A stretch of DNA of 63,534 nucleotides, taken from the NCBI GenBank assembly GCA_910584395.1, contig CAJUAS010000005.1:1-63534 (forward strand), read 5' to 3'. A program made the translations under genes and the position numbers. Below, piece by piece: positions 16,201 to 24,521 of the stretch (the stretch's first letter is position 1; each line of letters starts with the position of its first letter). Source of the stretch: an uncultured Oscillospiraceae bacterium (GTDB lineage: Bacteria; Bacillota; Clostridia; Oscillospirales; Oscillospiraceae). The notes beneath the pieces are model-generated. The model saw only the letters and a program-made list of their open reading frames with translations. It made no database searches and had not been told where the DNA came from.

Positions 16201-19200
16201 AGGTGGTGTCCACGCCGCCGGAGAACAGCTCGTTGTTCCGGCGGAGGACGAGCACCTCTTCCTCCCCGGCGGGGGTCAGCTCAATGGAACACTTGCCGTG
16301 GGACATCTGGTAGTCGCCGTCATAGCTGTCCGGGGCGTAGCAGCGGGCGTGGACGACGACGGTCTCCGGCTTGGCGGAGGGGGTGACGGTGAGTACGCCG
16401 TCTCGGATGGAGAGCCCGGCGGGGGTGGGGACGAGGGTCTTGCCCTCGTCGTCGATAGAGTTGACGCTCCAGCGCACAGCACCGGGCGGGGCGATGATAT
16501 TGCCGTCCGAGTCGTGGCAGGTGAGGCCCACGGTATAGCGCAAAGAGCCGGAGGTGGGGATGGTGAGCTGGGCGGGGGCGTCCAGCTCAGCCACTTCGGT
16601 CACGTCGGGGAGAATGGTGATCTCCACGGGGATGGAGGCGGAAAGACCGGAGTTTTGCTCCGTGGCGGAAATGGTGAGGAAGTAAGTGCCGGATTTGACG
16701 CCGTGGACATTTCCTGTCAACTCAAGGTGGTCAATAGCAACATTATAGGAAAGGTCGGGGGCGTCATCAAGACCGTCCACCGTATAGTCCCAGCGCTGTC
16801 CGCTGGAGGCGATGCGGTTGCCGTCGCCGTCCAGAAGGACGGGGTAAAACTTTGCATACTGCGCGATGCTGTCCTGACAGAGGAAGGTGAACTGCTTGGA
16901 GGAGACGACGCTGCCGTCATGGGAGAGGGCGGCGCGGACGGGGGCGGCGGTGACCGCCTGAGAGGGCTTGAGGGTGAGGGCAAAGGAGGCGGTCTTGCCG
17001 CCGGCGGAGACTTGGAGGGTGTAATCCCCGGCTCTGGCGTCGGGGGAGACGGTGACGGTCAGGTCGCCGCTCATGCTCACGTCGGCGGTGACCCCGGTGG
17101 CTTCAGTGGAGTCCGTGCCCACGGGGGTAGCGGAGAATTCCACATCAAAGGAGGGGGAGGGAATGACCTGCCCGGCGGCGTCAATGGCGGTGAGGAGGTA
17201 GATCAGGGTGGCGTCCCGGCTGCCGGAGGGGATCTGGGCGGTGGTCGGGCCGGAGAGCACCAAATGGTCGAGCTGGGCTTCCAGCGTAAGGGTGATGTTC
17301 ACCGCGGCGCGAAGGCCGTCCAGACCGGCCAGCAGGGAGAAGGTGTACGTCCCGGCGGGGAGAGCCTCGGAGACGGTGAGCGCGCCGTTTTCATCCACCG
17401 ACACCTCGGCGGGCGCGCCGGAGAGCGACCAAGTGACGGTCTCATCGGGCATGGGCGCGCCGTACTGGTCGATGACCTCGGCGGCATAGGAGGCGGTGAG
17501 AACTTCGCCGGCACTGCCGGAGAGGAGGCCGTCATCCCCGGAAGAGCCGGCGCGGGAGATGTGGATCTGGCTCGGTTCAGGGGGCGCGGCTTGCAGGGTG
17601 ATGGGAAGGGGATCGGAGGAGGCGCTGCCCGTTTGGGCGGTCAGTTGGAACTGGCCGGGGCGGGCCTGATCGTTGACGATGAGGAGGTTGTCCGAGATGG
17701 AGACACCGTCCACACCGCTGCCGCCGTCCCCGGAAACCGTCCATGTGAGGCCGGAGAGGTTGGGGTAGGTGGCTGTCCCCTTTACGCCGGTGGCGGAGAG
17801 GGCCAGCGTGAGGGTGTGGCCTGCGGAGGGGATGGTGAGGGTCGTGTCGGACAGGTTAATGGTAATGGAGTCCAGATCCAGAGGAGCGGAGGTGGGATAC
17901 TCCAGAGAGCAGGCGGGGAGAACGGTGGCCTGACCCACCAGAGCGGCGGCGTGGTCGATGGTGAAGACGCCGTCAAAGAAGTCGGAGACGCTCTTGCCCG
18001 GCGCGGGCCGGTAGAGGAAGTCCACCAGACCGGTGAGGGCGGTGGGCTTGGCGCAGGAGAGGGAGAAGGTCAGGGTGGCAAGATCGCCGGAGACGCTCCA
18101 GCGGGCGTGGTCGACGGTGACACCGGCCTTGGGCACAAGGCAGTTGGCGGCGACGGCGGAGCTGCTGGGGTAGAGAGCGCCGCCGTTTTGGTTAATGGGC
18201 TGGATGTAGTCGGTACGGAAGGTGAGGGAAAAGTTGGCGGCGGTGAAGGTGAGATTCTTGTCCCCGCCGTTGTTCAGAGAGAAGCGGAGGATGCGGTTGG
18301 TCTGGTTGGCAGGGGTGACATCCCGGGCTTCGAGGGCGGCGGAGGTGGGGGTGCCCACGCCGGCGGGGAACTTGTCGTAGGTGATCATGGCGTTGATCAG
18401 CAGGGCGGTGTCTACGGCGTCAATGCGGCTGTCCTCAAAGAGATTGGGGGTAAGATTGCCGGGAAGGCTGTCGAGGGGCTTGCCGTAGCAGGAGAGGAGG
18501 GCGGTGAGGTCGGAGATGTTCCGCGCGCCGTCACCGTTGACGTCACCCAGAAATGCGGAAATGTCAAAGTCCAGACCTAAGTGGGTCTCGTTATCCGTGA
18601 TAGAGGTGGCGGTTTTTGACGTGGCGGGAAGGTATCCGGGCTTTTCCACATGGAGGAAGTACTCGCCGGGGGAGAGCCTATCAAGGTAGTAAGAGCCGTC
18701 GGCAGAGGTGTTGACACTGTTGGCGTAGGCGTAGCCGGTGGTTTTATCCACCAGACTGACAACGCCGCCGCTGATCCCATAGGCCGTACTGCCCTGCATA
18801 CGGAAGATGCGGCCCGCAGCGGAGACGGAGAGACCGGTGGCTTCCGCCAGAGGGGTGGTGAGGCCCGGGCCGGTGACGTAGTAGACGGCGGCTTCGGAGG
18901 TGCGAAGGTGGATGTTGGTAAAGGTGACTTTGCCGTTGTCGGAGGCGACCGCCGAGCCGATAAAGAGGGGCTGGGCGGCGGGATCATCGGCGGTGAGCAT
19001 GGCGGCGGTCAGCTCCAGAGGGGTCGAGCCGGCGGCAGCCGCAGAGGCGGGGAGGACGATGAGGGTGTAGCGTTCGCCCTTTTGCACCTCGCTCACGTCG
19101 CCCGCCTGAAGGCCGATCCCCGGCGTGTAGTCGGGGACGGTGATCTCCAGAAGGCCGGCGGAGGAATCGGCCTCGCCGCCGGGATCGGCGGGAGCGGAGG

Positions 19201-19291
19201 GAAGCTCCTCCGCCAGAGCGGAAAAGGGCACACTCAGGGCCAGAACGGCGGCCAGAAGAGCGGCAAGAAGGCGGGAACGGATGGAGGTCAT
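13241..19291 (-). CDS. giant cell-surface protein: Ig-like modules, dockerin-like segment, three SLH domains
   Basis: This roughly 2016-residue exported protein has a signal peptide (about 1-27, ending PFSALA). A carboxypeptidase-regulatory-like beta domain lies at about 165-235 and a dockerin-like Ca-binding segment (DVNGDGARNISDLTALLS) at about 250-305. A beta-sandwich follows to about 465, then a long run of bacterial Ig-like modules. Three SLH domains are at about 1830-2016 (NHWAKDAVDFVVERG, TWYTDAVVWANAHG, SSWAQEAMEWAVATG). SLH domains bind pyruvylated secondary cell wall polymer, so it is a wall-anchored S-layer or adhesin-type protein. The ATG at 19291 is chosen over the GTG at 19300 because it fits the AAAGGG site better. 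Confidence 0.9.
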   Translation of the reverse strand: MTSIRSRLLAALLAAVLALSVPFSALAEELPSAPADPGGEADSSAGLLEITVPDYTPGIGLQAGDVSEVQKGERYTLIVLPASAAAAGSTPLELTAAMLTADDPAAQPLFIGSAVASDNGKVTFTNIHLRTSEAAVYYVTGPGLTTPLAEATGLSVSAAGRIFRMQGSTAYGISGGVVSLVDKTTGYAYANSVNTSADGSYYLDRLSPGEYFLHVEKPGYLPATSKTATSITDNETHLGLDFDISAFLGDVNGDGARNISDLTALLSCYGKPLDSLPGNLTPNLFEDSRIDAVDTALLINAMITYDKFPAGVGTPTSAALEARDVTPANQTNRILRFSLNNGGDKNLTFTAANFSLTFRTDYIQPINQNGGALYPSSSAVAANCLVPKAGVTVDHARWSVSGDLATLTFSLSCAKPTALTGLVDFLYRPAPGKSVSDFFDGVFTIDHAAALVGQATVLPACSLEYPTSAPLDLDSITINLSDTTLTIPSAGHTLTLALSATGVKGTATYPNLSGLTWTVSGDGGSGVDGVSISDNLLIVNDQARPGQFQLTAQTGSASSDPLPITLQAAPPEPSQIHISRAGSSGDDGLLSGSAGEVLTASYAAEVIDQYGAPMPDETVTWSLSGAPAEVSVDENGALTVSEALPAGTYTFSLLAGLDGLRAAVNITLTLEAQLDHLVLSGPTTAQIPSGSRDATLIYLLTAIDAAGQVIPSPSFDVEFSATPVGTDSTEATGVTADVSMSGDLTVTVSPDARAGDYTLQVSAGGKTASFALTLKPSQAVTAAPVRAALSHDGSVVSSKQFTFLCQDSIAQYAKFYPVLLDGDGNRIASSGQRWDYTVDGLDDAPDLSYNVAIDHLELTGNVHGVKSGTYFLTISATEQNSGLSASIPVEITILPDVTEVAELDAPAQLTIPTSGSLRYTVGLTCHDSDGNIIAPPGAVRWSVNSIDDEGKTLVPTPAGLSIRDGVLTVTPSAKPETVVVHARCYAPDSYDGDYQMSHGKCSIELTPAGEEEVLVLRRNNELFSGGVDTTYGKEGSSITLSYTPVLRDPATGKVTELTKGVTWVGLPGAFTVDGKAEPGVYTAPITALYDGQSVSITAQITVYPEITGLYIDFDEGDGNSSDEGYSLPVPALAAKTYYGTLMAKITRNGKTQKVPLTQLGLSDYDLEFYTPLTGVYLSYTKATGRVAVTVEPIASSNSMKDPGMNEPNIRLLYLDFSYYPGQALMELEHDFFLTKENPVPTTAVLRQGKGAGSKFVFETTRGETSIAAAAGVVSDCFALELLDQYGNPVLNQYVKWDLTGSPLGTNGQELITRIDPGTAVSNAYPRYQSIRRLRISPETPEGDYHLTLTASVGATETQAKDNPTFVRSIDISLSVTGQQAISTLSVSGPDSQLIPMYYTTSNSPAVNNQTASLSFVAAAKDSNGNELDSSLCSFSWSVTSYEGDSVDGASVAPDKDNAAAATVTVNRFAKPTPTSTDGAGNTIKHPLRITVTATPKAGGDPLTATAGLALTHGNLVPALMTIKGPSSYKLELTDSAVTQEYTFNLVNQYNDPVSARDAATVEWSFNNKKNNFLSVTETTDNRGYPAVRLRINNPGKDLRATCTLTATIIFPSAQTSSGKAQVYCNLPITITVGNPPTGGGGLGGDIIEDVVTTSTVTPSTNKTGTTGSVTLGQADIDTLTKTTATGTLTIAPKNTSGLTSITVTFPGSLAKALRDKPQNHSLRIQTALGTVTIPRATLDEFSGNGNASVIIVNQDNVLSVAFRRNSSGSNITNFSSGRTATLTAPVKGEVVTAVSGAVSADVLQKSVITNGSLSVTVTGTASLTLGAKPQSQGKVFSDTYNHWAKDAVDFVVERGLFQGTSETTFSPNGDMTRGMVVTVLHRLENTPSSNTSNIFLDVPGNTWYTDAVVWANAHGIVQGNGSSFLPNDPVTREQLATILFRYMKEEGKNTSQRSDLASFSDRAKVSSWAQEAMEWAVATGLITGKGGGILDPGGKATRAEVATMLERLVRTLNPSA

Positions 19292-19349
19292 ATGGATCAC
19301 CCTTTGCGTTTTGTATTTGGGACGGGAAACCTATAAATATACATAGTAA

Positions 19350-19378
19350 ATGATAGCACGAAACAGGTCGAATGTCAC
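19350..19378 (-). promoter_or_regulatory. sigma-A-type promoter for the SLH protein/protease pair
   Basis: On the minus strand GTGACA (-35) and TATCAT (-10) are separated by 17 bp, ending about 59 bp before the SLH protein start. No equally good promoter faces the plus-strand phage cassette in the 19301-19451 gap; only AT-rich stretches and GGAGG-like motifs are seen there. Confidence 0.55.
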
Positions 19379-19451
19379 GAAAAAATTTTGGGAAAAGAGG
19401 GAAAAAACGGGCGGATACGGGGGGAGGAGCGTATATAGGGGGTGAAGGGAG

Positions 19452-20765
19452 TTGAGAGGCGGTGAGGACGTGGAATTAGGAGAGCCGAACCCCAAGCAGA
19501 AGGCTTTTTTTGCGGCGAAGGAGAAGTATGTGGCCTACGGCGGGGCGCGAGGCGGCGGAAAGAGCTGGGCGGTGCGGATGAAGGCCATCGACAGCGCGCT
19601 GCGCTATCCGGGGCTGCGGGAGCTGATCGTGCGGCGGACGTACCCGGAGCTGGAGCACTCCATCATCTGGCCCACGCTGGCCACCCTGCGAAGTCAGGAA
19701 CCGCCCTTGGGCATATACCGGGCGATGAAGCGGACGGTGGAGTTTGAAAACGGCTCGACCATTCGGTTCGGGCATCTGGCGGCGGGGAATTTGGGGGAGT
19801 ATCTGGGGCAGGAGTATGACCGGATCTTTTTGGACGAGGCTACCCAGTTCACCGAGCGGGAGTTCCGGATGATGGCGGCGACCCTGCGGGGGACGCTGAA
19901 GGTGCCGAGACGGATGTATCTTACCTGCAACCCCGGCGGGGTGGGGCATCAGTGGGTGAAGCGGCTGTTTGTGGACAGGCGGTTCAAGGGGCGGGAAAAG
20001 CCGGAGGAGTACCGCTTTATCCCGGCCACTGTGGAGGACAACAAGGCTTTGCTGGCGGCGTCGCCGGAGTATTTGGAGACGCTGGAGCTGCTGCCGGAGG
20101 ACATTCGCCGGGGACACCGCTATGGCGACTGGGGGGTGTTTGCCGGGCAGTACTTTTCCGAGTTCGATCCACGGCTGCACGTGGGAAAGCTCGGGCCGCC
20201 CAAGCCGGAGTGGACGTTGTACCGGGGGATCGACTATGGTTTGGATATGCTGGCGTGCGTATGGTTCGGCATGGACAGCGAAGGACGGATGTATGTGTAC
20301 CGGGAGGTGCAAGAGCCGGGGCTGGTGGTGTCCGAGGCGGCACGGCTCATTCGGGAGCTGACCCCGGCGGGGGAGAACGTTCTGGCCACCGCCGCGCCCC
20401 CCGACCTCTGGAGCACCCAAAAGGACAGCGGGCGCACCATGGAGAACCTGTTTGCCCAAGGGGGCGTGCCGCTGGTGCGGGTGTCCAGCGCGCGGGTGGC
20501 GGGGTGGATCGCCATCAAGGAGCGGCTGCGGCCGGGCTCGGACGGAACGCCGGGACTGGTCATCGACGAGAGCTGCCGGGGGCTGATCGAAAACCTTCAG
20601 GCCCTGCGGTACAGCGAGCGGAATCCGTCAGATTGCGATGTAAAGCCTCACGCCATTACACACATCTGCGACGCGCTGCGGTATGGCTGCCAGCTGCCAC
20701 TGGGCGGGGGCAGCGCAGAGCCGGAGGACGGGGGCGCGTTGGGGTACATTTACTACGGAATGTGA
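19452..20765 (+). CDS. phage terminase large subunit
   Basis: The 437-residue ATPase-nuclease packages DNA into the capsid. The N-terminal motor has Walker A GGARGGGKS (residues 30-38), Walker B IFLDEAT (D128, E129) and the coupling motif TCNPGG near 158. The C-terminal RNase-H-like nuclease keeps its three acids: D261 in RGIDYG, D318 in APPDLW and D407 in HICDALRYG. All catalytic residues are therefore intact. The start is TTG 19452 or GTG 19470; neither has an ideal RBS. No small-terminase gene lies upstream. Confidence 0.93.
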   Translation: MRGGEDVELGEPNPKQKAFFAAKEKYVAYGGARGGGKSWAVRMKAIDSALRYPGLRELIVRRTYPELEHSIIWPTLATLRSQEPPLGIYRAMKRTVEFENGSTIRFGHLAAGNLGEYLGQEYDRIFLDEATQFTEREFRMMAATLRGTLKVPRRMYLTCNPGGVGHQWVKRLFVDRRFKGREKPEEYRFIPATVEDNKALLAASPEYLETLELLPEDIRRGHRYGDWGVFAGQYFSEFDPRLHVGKLGPPKPEWTLYRGIDYGLDMLACVWFGMDSEGRMYVYREVQEPGLVVSEAARLIRELTPAGENVLATAAPPDLWSTQKDSGRTMENLFAQGGVPLVRVSSARVAGWIAIKERLRPGSDGTPGLVIDESCRGLIENLQALRYSERNPSDCDVKPHAITHICDALRYGCQLPLGGGSAEPEDGGALGYIYYGM

Positions 20766-20808
20766 CAGGCGGGCAACCGGCCTTTACATGGGAAAGGAGA
20801 GAAAAAAG

Positions 20809-21018
20809 ATGATGGGATGGATCGTGATGGGGACGTTGGCGTCGCTGGTGGGCGCGGTATGCAGCCTGCTGTGTCTGCGGCGGCTGCTCCGGGAGAGCGC
20901 GCCTGAGGAGCGGGCCGCGGTGCAGGCGGAGGACGACGAGGGGGATGGGGAATTGCGGGAGGGCATCCTCAACCTCATGCGCTATGCGCCGGCGGGAAAA
21001 AGCAGAGAGGAGGAGTAA
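20809..21018 (+). CDS. small single-pass membrane protein in phage cassette
   Basis: From the ATG at 20809 (AAAGGAG 9 bp upstream) this gives 69 residues. There is one hydrophobic helix at the N-terminus (GWIVMGTLASLVGAVCSLL), then a charged, acidic tail (EERAAVQAEDDEGDGELREG). Its function is not recognised. Its position between terminase and portal, and its translational coupling to the portal gene, suggest it belongs to the particle operon. A spanin-like or membrane-targeting role is only a guess. Confidence 0.7.
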   Translation: MMGWIVMGTLASLVGAVCSLLCLRRLLRESAPEERAAVQAEDDEGDGELREGILNLMRYAPAGKSREEE

Positions 21019-21021
21019 GGG

Positions 21022-22494
21022 ATGGAAATGACGGCGGAACAGGTCTGGCGGGAGTATCAGGAGGGGATCTCCTTCTGCGAAAGCATCGGACTTTTTGACA
21101 CGGTGCGCAACAACGAGAACTTTTTCATCGGAAAGCAATGGGAGGGCGTGGAGGCCAAGGGCCTGCCCACGCCGGTATTCAACTTCATCCGGCGGATCGT
21201 GCTGTACTTAGTGGCCACCACGGCGGCGGACAACATCAAGCTCAACGCATCTCTTCTGCGGAAGGACGGAGTGGGGGAGCTGATGTGCAAGGCCATCAAC
21301 GGGGAATTTGAGAACATCTTTGAGCAAAACCGCATGGGGCTTCTCATCCGGGAGTTTGCCCGCAACGCGGCGGTGGATGGGGACGGGTGTCTCTATTCCT
21401 ATTTTGACCCGGAAATGCCCTGCGCCGGAGGAATGGGGGGCATCCGCACGGAAATCGTGGAAAATTCCAGAGTGTTTTTCGGCAATCCCAACGTTCGGGA
21501 GACGGAGCGCCAGCCGTACATCATTTTGGCACGGCGGGAGACGGTGGGAAAGCTGCAGAAACGAGCCACGGCTTTTGACGCAGAGCCGGGGAGTATTGTT
21601 CCCGACGGCGAGCAGGCCACGGCGGAGGAGGCACTGCGGAAAAGCACGGTTTTGCTCCGATTCTGGCGGGACGAGGAGACGGGGCGCATTTGGTGCTGCG
21701 AGACCACCCGGACGGGGGTGGTGCGGCCCGCATGGGACACGGGGCTGCGGCGGTATCCGCTGGTGTGGCTGCCGTGGGACTATGTTCAGGACTGCTATCA
21801 CGGGCAGGCGGCGGTGACGGGACTAATCCCCAACCAGATCTTTGTGAACAAGCTGTTTGCCATGAGCATGGTGTCGCTGATGACCACGGCGTATCCCAAG
21901 GTGATCTACGACAAGAGCCGCATTCCCAAGTGGGACGCGCGGGTGGGGACGGCCATCGCCGTGACCGGCGGGGATATGGGTCAGGTGGCCCGGACCATGG
22001 AGCCGGCGGCGCTGTCTCCTCAGGTACCTCAGTTTATTCAACTGGCGATCTCCCTCACCAAGGAGCTGATGGGGGCAACGGACGCGGCCCTTGGCTCGGT
22101 GCGGCCGGACAACACCTCCGCCATTCTGGCCCTCCAGAAGGCGTCGGGCGTACCTATGGAGCTGGTACGGCAAAACCTCTACCAGAGTTTGGAGGATCTG
22201 GGGAGAGTGTGGATCGATTTGATGCGGGTGCATTACGGGACGCGCACGGTGAGGCTTGAGGACGTGGAGCGGTTCGACTTTGAAGGTGCGGAGGACGGAC
22301 TGCTGACGGTAAAGCTGGATGTGGGCGGCAGCGCGTATTGGAGCGAGATCGCCCAGATGAACACCCTTGACCGGCTGTTGACCACGGGGCGGATCAGCGT
22401 GGTGGACTATCTGGAGCGGCTGCCCAACGGGTATGTGAGCGACCAGACGGGACTGATTGAGAAACTGAAAGAACGGGAGGGGGAAAAAGCATGA
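21022..22494 (+). CDS. phage portal protein
   Basis: The 490-residue protein is called portal from its place after the terminase and its typical features. These are an N-terminal region rich in aromatics (FFIGKQWEGVEAKGLPTPVFNFIRRIV), a long central alpha/beta region, and a helical segment (SPQVPQFIQLAISLTKELMG) followed by GATDAALGSVRPDNTSAILALQ. The latter resembles the stem/tunnel-loop part of dodecameric portals. It would form the vertex through which DNA is packed. GGAGGAG precedes the ATG. Confidence 0.85.
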   Translation: MEMTAEQVWREYQEGISFCESIGLFDTVRNNENFFIGKQWEGVEAKGLPTPVFNFIRRIVLYLVATTAADNIKLNASLLRKDGVGELMCKAINGEFENIFEQNRMGLLIREFARNAAVDGDGCLYSYFDPEMPCAGGMGGIRTEIVENSRVFFGNPNVRETERQPYIILARRETVGKLQKRATAFDAEPGSIVPDGEQATAEEALRKSTVLLRFWRDEETGRIWCCETTRTGVVRPAWDTGLRRYPLVWLPWDYVQDCYHGQAAVTGLIPNQIFVNKLFAMSMVSLMTTAYPKVIYDKSRIPKWDARVGTAIAVTGGDMGQVARTMEPAALSPQVPQFIQLAISLTKELMGATDAALGSVRPDNTSAILALQKASGVPMELVRQNLYQSLEDLGRVWIDLMRVHYGTRTVRLEDVERFDFEGAEDGLLTVKLDVGGSAYWSEIAQMNTLDRLLTTGRISVVDYLERLPNGYVSDQTGLIEKLKEREGEKA

Positions 22495-23237
22495 AATTGA
22501 CGACGTTGGAGGAGGATCTTCGCATTCACCAGAAACTGGACGACGAGCCCAACGATGTGGGAGGGCTGTCCGCTCAGGCGCTGAAGGAAAAGTTCGATCA
22601 GGCGGGGCTGACCATTCAGAAATATCTCAACGAGACCCATCTGCCGGAGGACGAGGCGGCGATGGCGGAGACGCTGGAGGCGGCCAAGGCGTACACAGAC
22701 CAGAAGGTGGTGTCGGTGGGCAGCGGCGATATGGCAGTGGCGGTCTACGACACGAAGAAGAAGTGCACGGACGTATATGAATACGCCGAGGCAAAGGCAA
22801 ACGAGGCCAAGGCGGACACCTCCAAGCTGGGCTTCATCTGCGGGGGGACGAGTAGGCTGGCGGCGCTCAACAAAACGTTGACGGTGGAGGAGCTGAGTGA
22901 GCTGGTCGATCCTAAGGGCCTGTGGCCGGAGAATGTGGCCGGGGTGGTCGCGCCGGCCGGGGCGAAGGCGGTGATGGTACACGCGCGGATCCTCTGGGCG
23001 AGGCAGACTTTCGGCAACTGCTATGTGAGGCTGAAGGTAAACAACGAGGTGAGAACCACCCGCAGCGGGCCGTATCTTAACAACGGAACGTATTATCAGG
23101 ATGCGCTGCTGATGATGGCGTCTGTGGAGGAGGGCGACATCGTGTCGTTGGAGCTGGCAGGGGAAAAGGGAAGCTCGACCAGCAATTCCAACGCGGATGT
23201 TCGGCTGCAGGATATGATCGTGGAATTTGTACTGTGA
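22491..23237 (+). CDS. putative phage fibre/receptor-binding protein A
   Basis: The 248-residue protein overlaps the portal stop (ATGA). The N-terminus (KLTTLEEDLRIHQKLDDEPNDVGG...) matches the style of short attachment domains of Gram-positive phage tail fibres. It is followed by a helical region and a C-terminal beta-rich domain (VRLKVNNEVRTTRSGPYLNNG...DMIVEFVL), typical of a small head domain. It may bind the host surface. The call rests on architecture and neighbours, not on a diagnostic motif. Confidence 0.6.
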   Translation: MKLTTLEEDLRIHQKLDDEPNDVGGLSAQALKEKFDQAGLTIQKYLNETHLPEDEAAMAETLEAAKAYTDQKVVSVGSGDMAVAVYDTKKKCTDVYEYAEAKANEAKADTSKLGFICGGTSRLAALNKTLTVEELSELVDPKGLWPENVAGVVAPAGAKAVMVHARILWARQTFGNCYVRLKVNNEVRTTRSGPYLNNGTYYQDALLMMASVEEGDIVSLELAGEKGSSTSNSNADVRLQDMIVEFVL

Positions 23238-23248
23238 GGTGAAGAGGG

Positions 23249-24511
23249 ATGCTGGAATTTTCGATCTCCAACCAGCTTTTGAGCCGGTTGGACGCCACAA
23301 AGGTGGTGGCGGACAGCGAGAACTATTTGGAGTGTTCCTTTCAGTTCTCCGGGGACTGGGCAAACACCGTGGCGGTGGCCACCTTTGGGCACAGTCAGGT
23401 GGCAGAGCCGATCTCGGTGCGGATCGTGGACGGAAAGTGCCTTGTGCCCCATGAGGTCATCAAGACCTATGGATTTCAGCTCTCCGTCTACGGGACGGCA
23501 GAGGAGGACAGAGGTCTTATATGCCACATTCCCACCAATGTGGTGGCTGTGGAGGTGGAGGCTTCGGGGGCGGGAGAGGGCATGACCCCGGCTGCGCCCA
23601 CCAAGGATATGTACGATTCGCTGATGGCGGCCATTGTGGAGGGAGAGACTGCGGCGACGGCGGCCAAGGTCTCCGCGCAGGCCAGCGCGGAGATGGCCGA
23701 CGGGGCAAAGAAACGGGCGGAGGCGGCGGCGCTGGGTTCTTCGGCGGCGGCGGAGAAGAGCGCCGTCAGCGCGACCTCCTGCGCGGTGGACGCGGAGAGC
23801 ACCAGAGAGATCTGGGCGCTGGCACGGGTGCTGGATAAGTGCCTGATGAGGACGTGGTGGGTCAACCAAAGCTATGTAATGGGCAGCGGAAACGATCGCC
23901 AGATCTGCAAGTTCAGCAATATCCAGTGGACGGACGGATGCAGCGAGCAGGCGTTTCAGAATCTGGTGAACTTGAGCGACGGACGCTTTCGGGTACGGGT
24001 GGACGACACTTGGTATGACGTGGTAGGCAACTGGGATCTGGTGGAGATCCCCAGAATCGTCCCCAGCGATGAGGCGGAGCTGCTGGGCCTGTCGCCGCGC
24101 ATTAAGGTGGAAGATGAAGTTCCCGAAATACCCAAGGGGGAGGAGGCCAATCCCGGCGGCGGCGGAGAGGGAGAGACTCCGGAAATCCCCGGCGGGGAAG
24201 AGGTCAACCCGGGAGACAATACAGGCGGCAGCACGGACAATGTCCCGGTGGTAAAGCCCATTATCAGCTATAAGACGGAGAAGAATGTGCTGAAGTTAGT
24301 GGCCGGGCCGGTGACCATCGAGGACATCGAGGTGGACAAATCGAAGGATGAAACGCGGCTCTGCCGGCTGACCACCATTGACAGCACGGTGCGGGAGGTG
24401 GAGATCCGCACCGACGGAAACTGGAACGCCAAGTATTTTTACGAGCAGGCCGTGGCGGCGGCAGCAAGAGCGGAGGCGGCAGCGGCGAGGGCAGAAGCGG
24501 TGAACGGTTAG
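23249..24511 (+). CDS. putative phage baseplate/fibre protein B (BppU-like N-terminus)
   Basis: The 420-residue protein begins MLEFSISNQLLSRLDATKVV and has a beta-rich domain of about 110 residues, like BppU-type upper baseplate/fibre proteins of Firmicutes phages. An alanine-rich coiled coil follows (about 130-195, EGETAATAAKVSAQASAEMA...). There is then a C-terminal region with a Gly/Glu/Pro-rich linker and a final alanine-rich helix. It is a likely trimeric receptor-binding fibre, next to fibre protein A and before the lysis genes. Confidence 0.65.
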   Translation: MLEFSISNQLLSRLDATKVVADSENYLECSFQFSGDWANTVAVATFGHSQVAEPISVRIVDGKCLVPHEVIKTYGFQLSVYGTAEEDRGLICHIPTNVVAVEVEASGAGEGMTPAAPTKDMYDSLMAAIVEGETAATAAKVSAQASAEMADGAKKRAEAAALGSSAAAEKSAVSATSCAVDAESTREIWALARVLDKCLMRTWWVNQSYVMGSGNDRQICKFSNIQWTDGCSEQAFQNLVNLSDGRFRVRVDDTWYDVVGNWDLVEIPRIVPSDEAELLGLSPRIKVEDEVPEIPKGEEANPGGGGEGETPEIPGGEEVNPGDNTGGSTDNVPVVKPIISYKTEKNVLKLVAGPVTIEDIEVDKSKDETRLCRLTTIDSTVREVEIRTDGNWNAKYFYEQAVAAAARAEAAAARAEAVNG

Positions 24512-24521
24512 GAGGAGCGGG

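Noticed and set aside
13796..18580. 1594-residue open frame on the plus strand
   Set aside because: It is antisense to the giant SLH protein. The frame stays open only because of GC-rich codon bias, and it is glycine/alanine-rich without any domain, signal or ribosome binding site. The minus-strand protein has clear SLH and signal-peptide features.
19301..19451. Attachment site or integrase remnant at the left edge of the phage cassette
   Set aside because: I found no direct repeat shared with 30472-30540, no tRNA and no integrase-like ORF, so att sites are not supported by the sequence.
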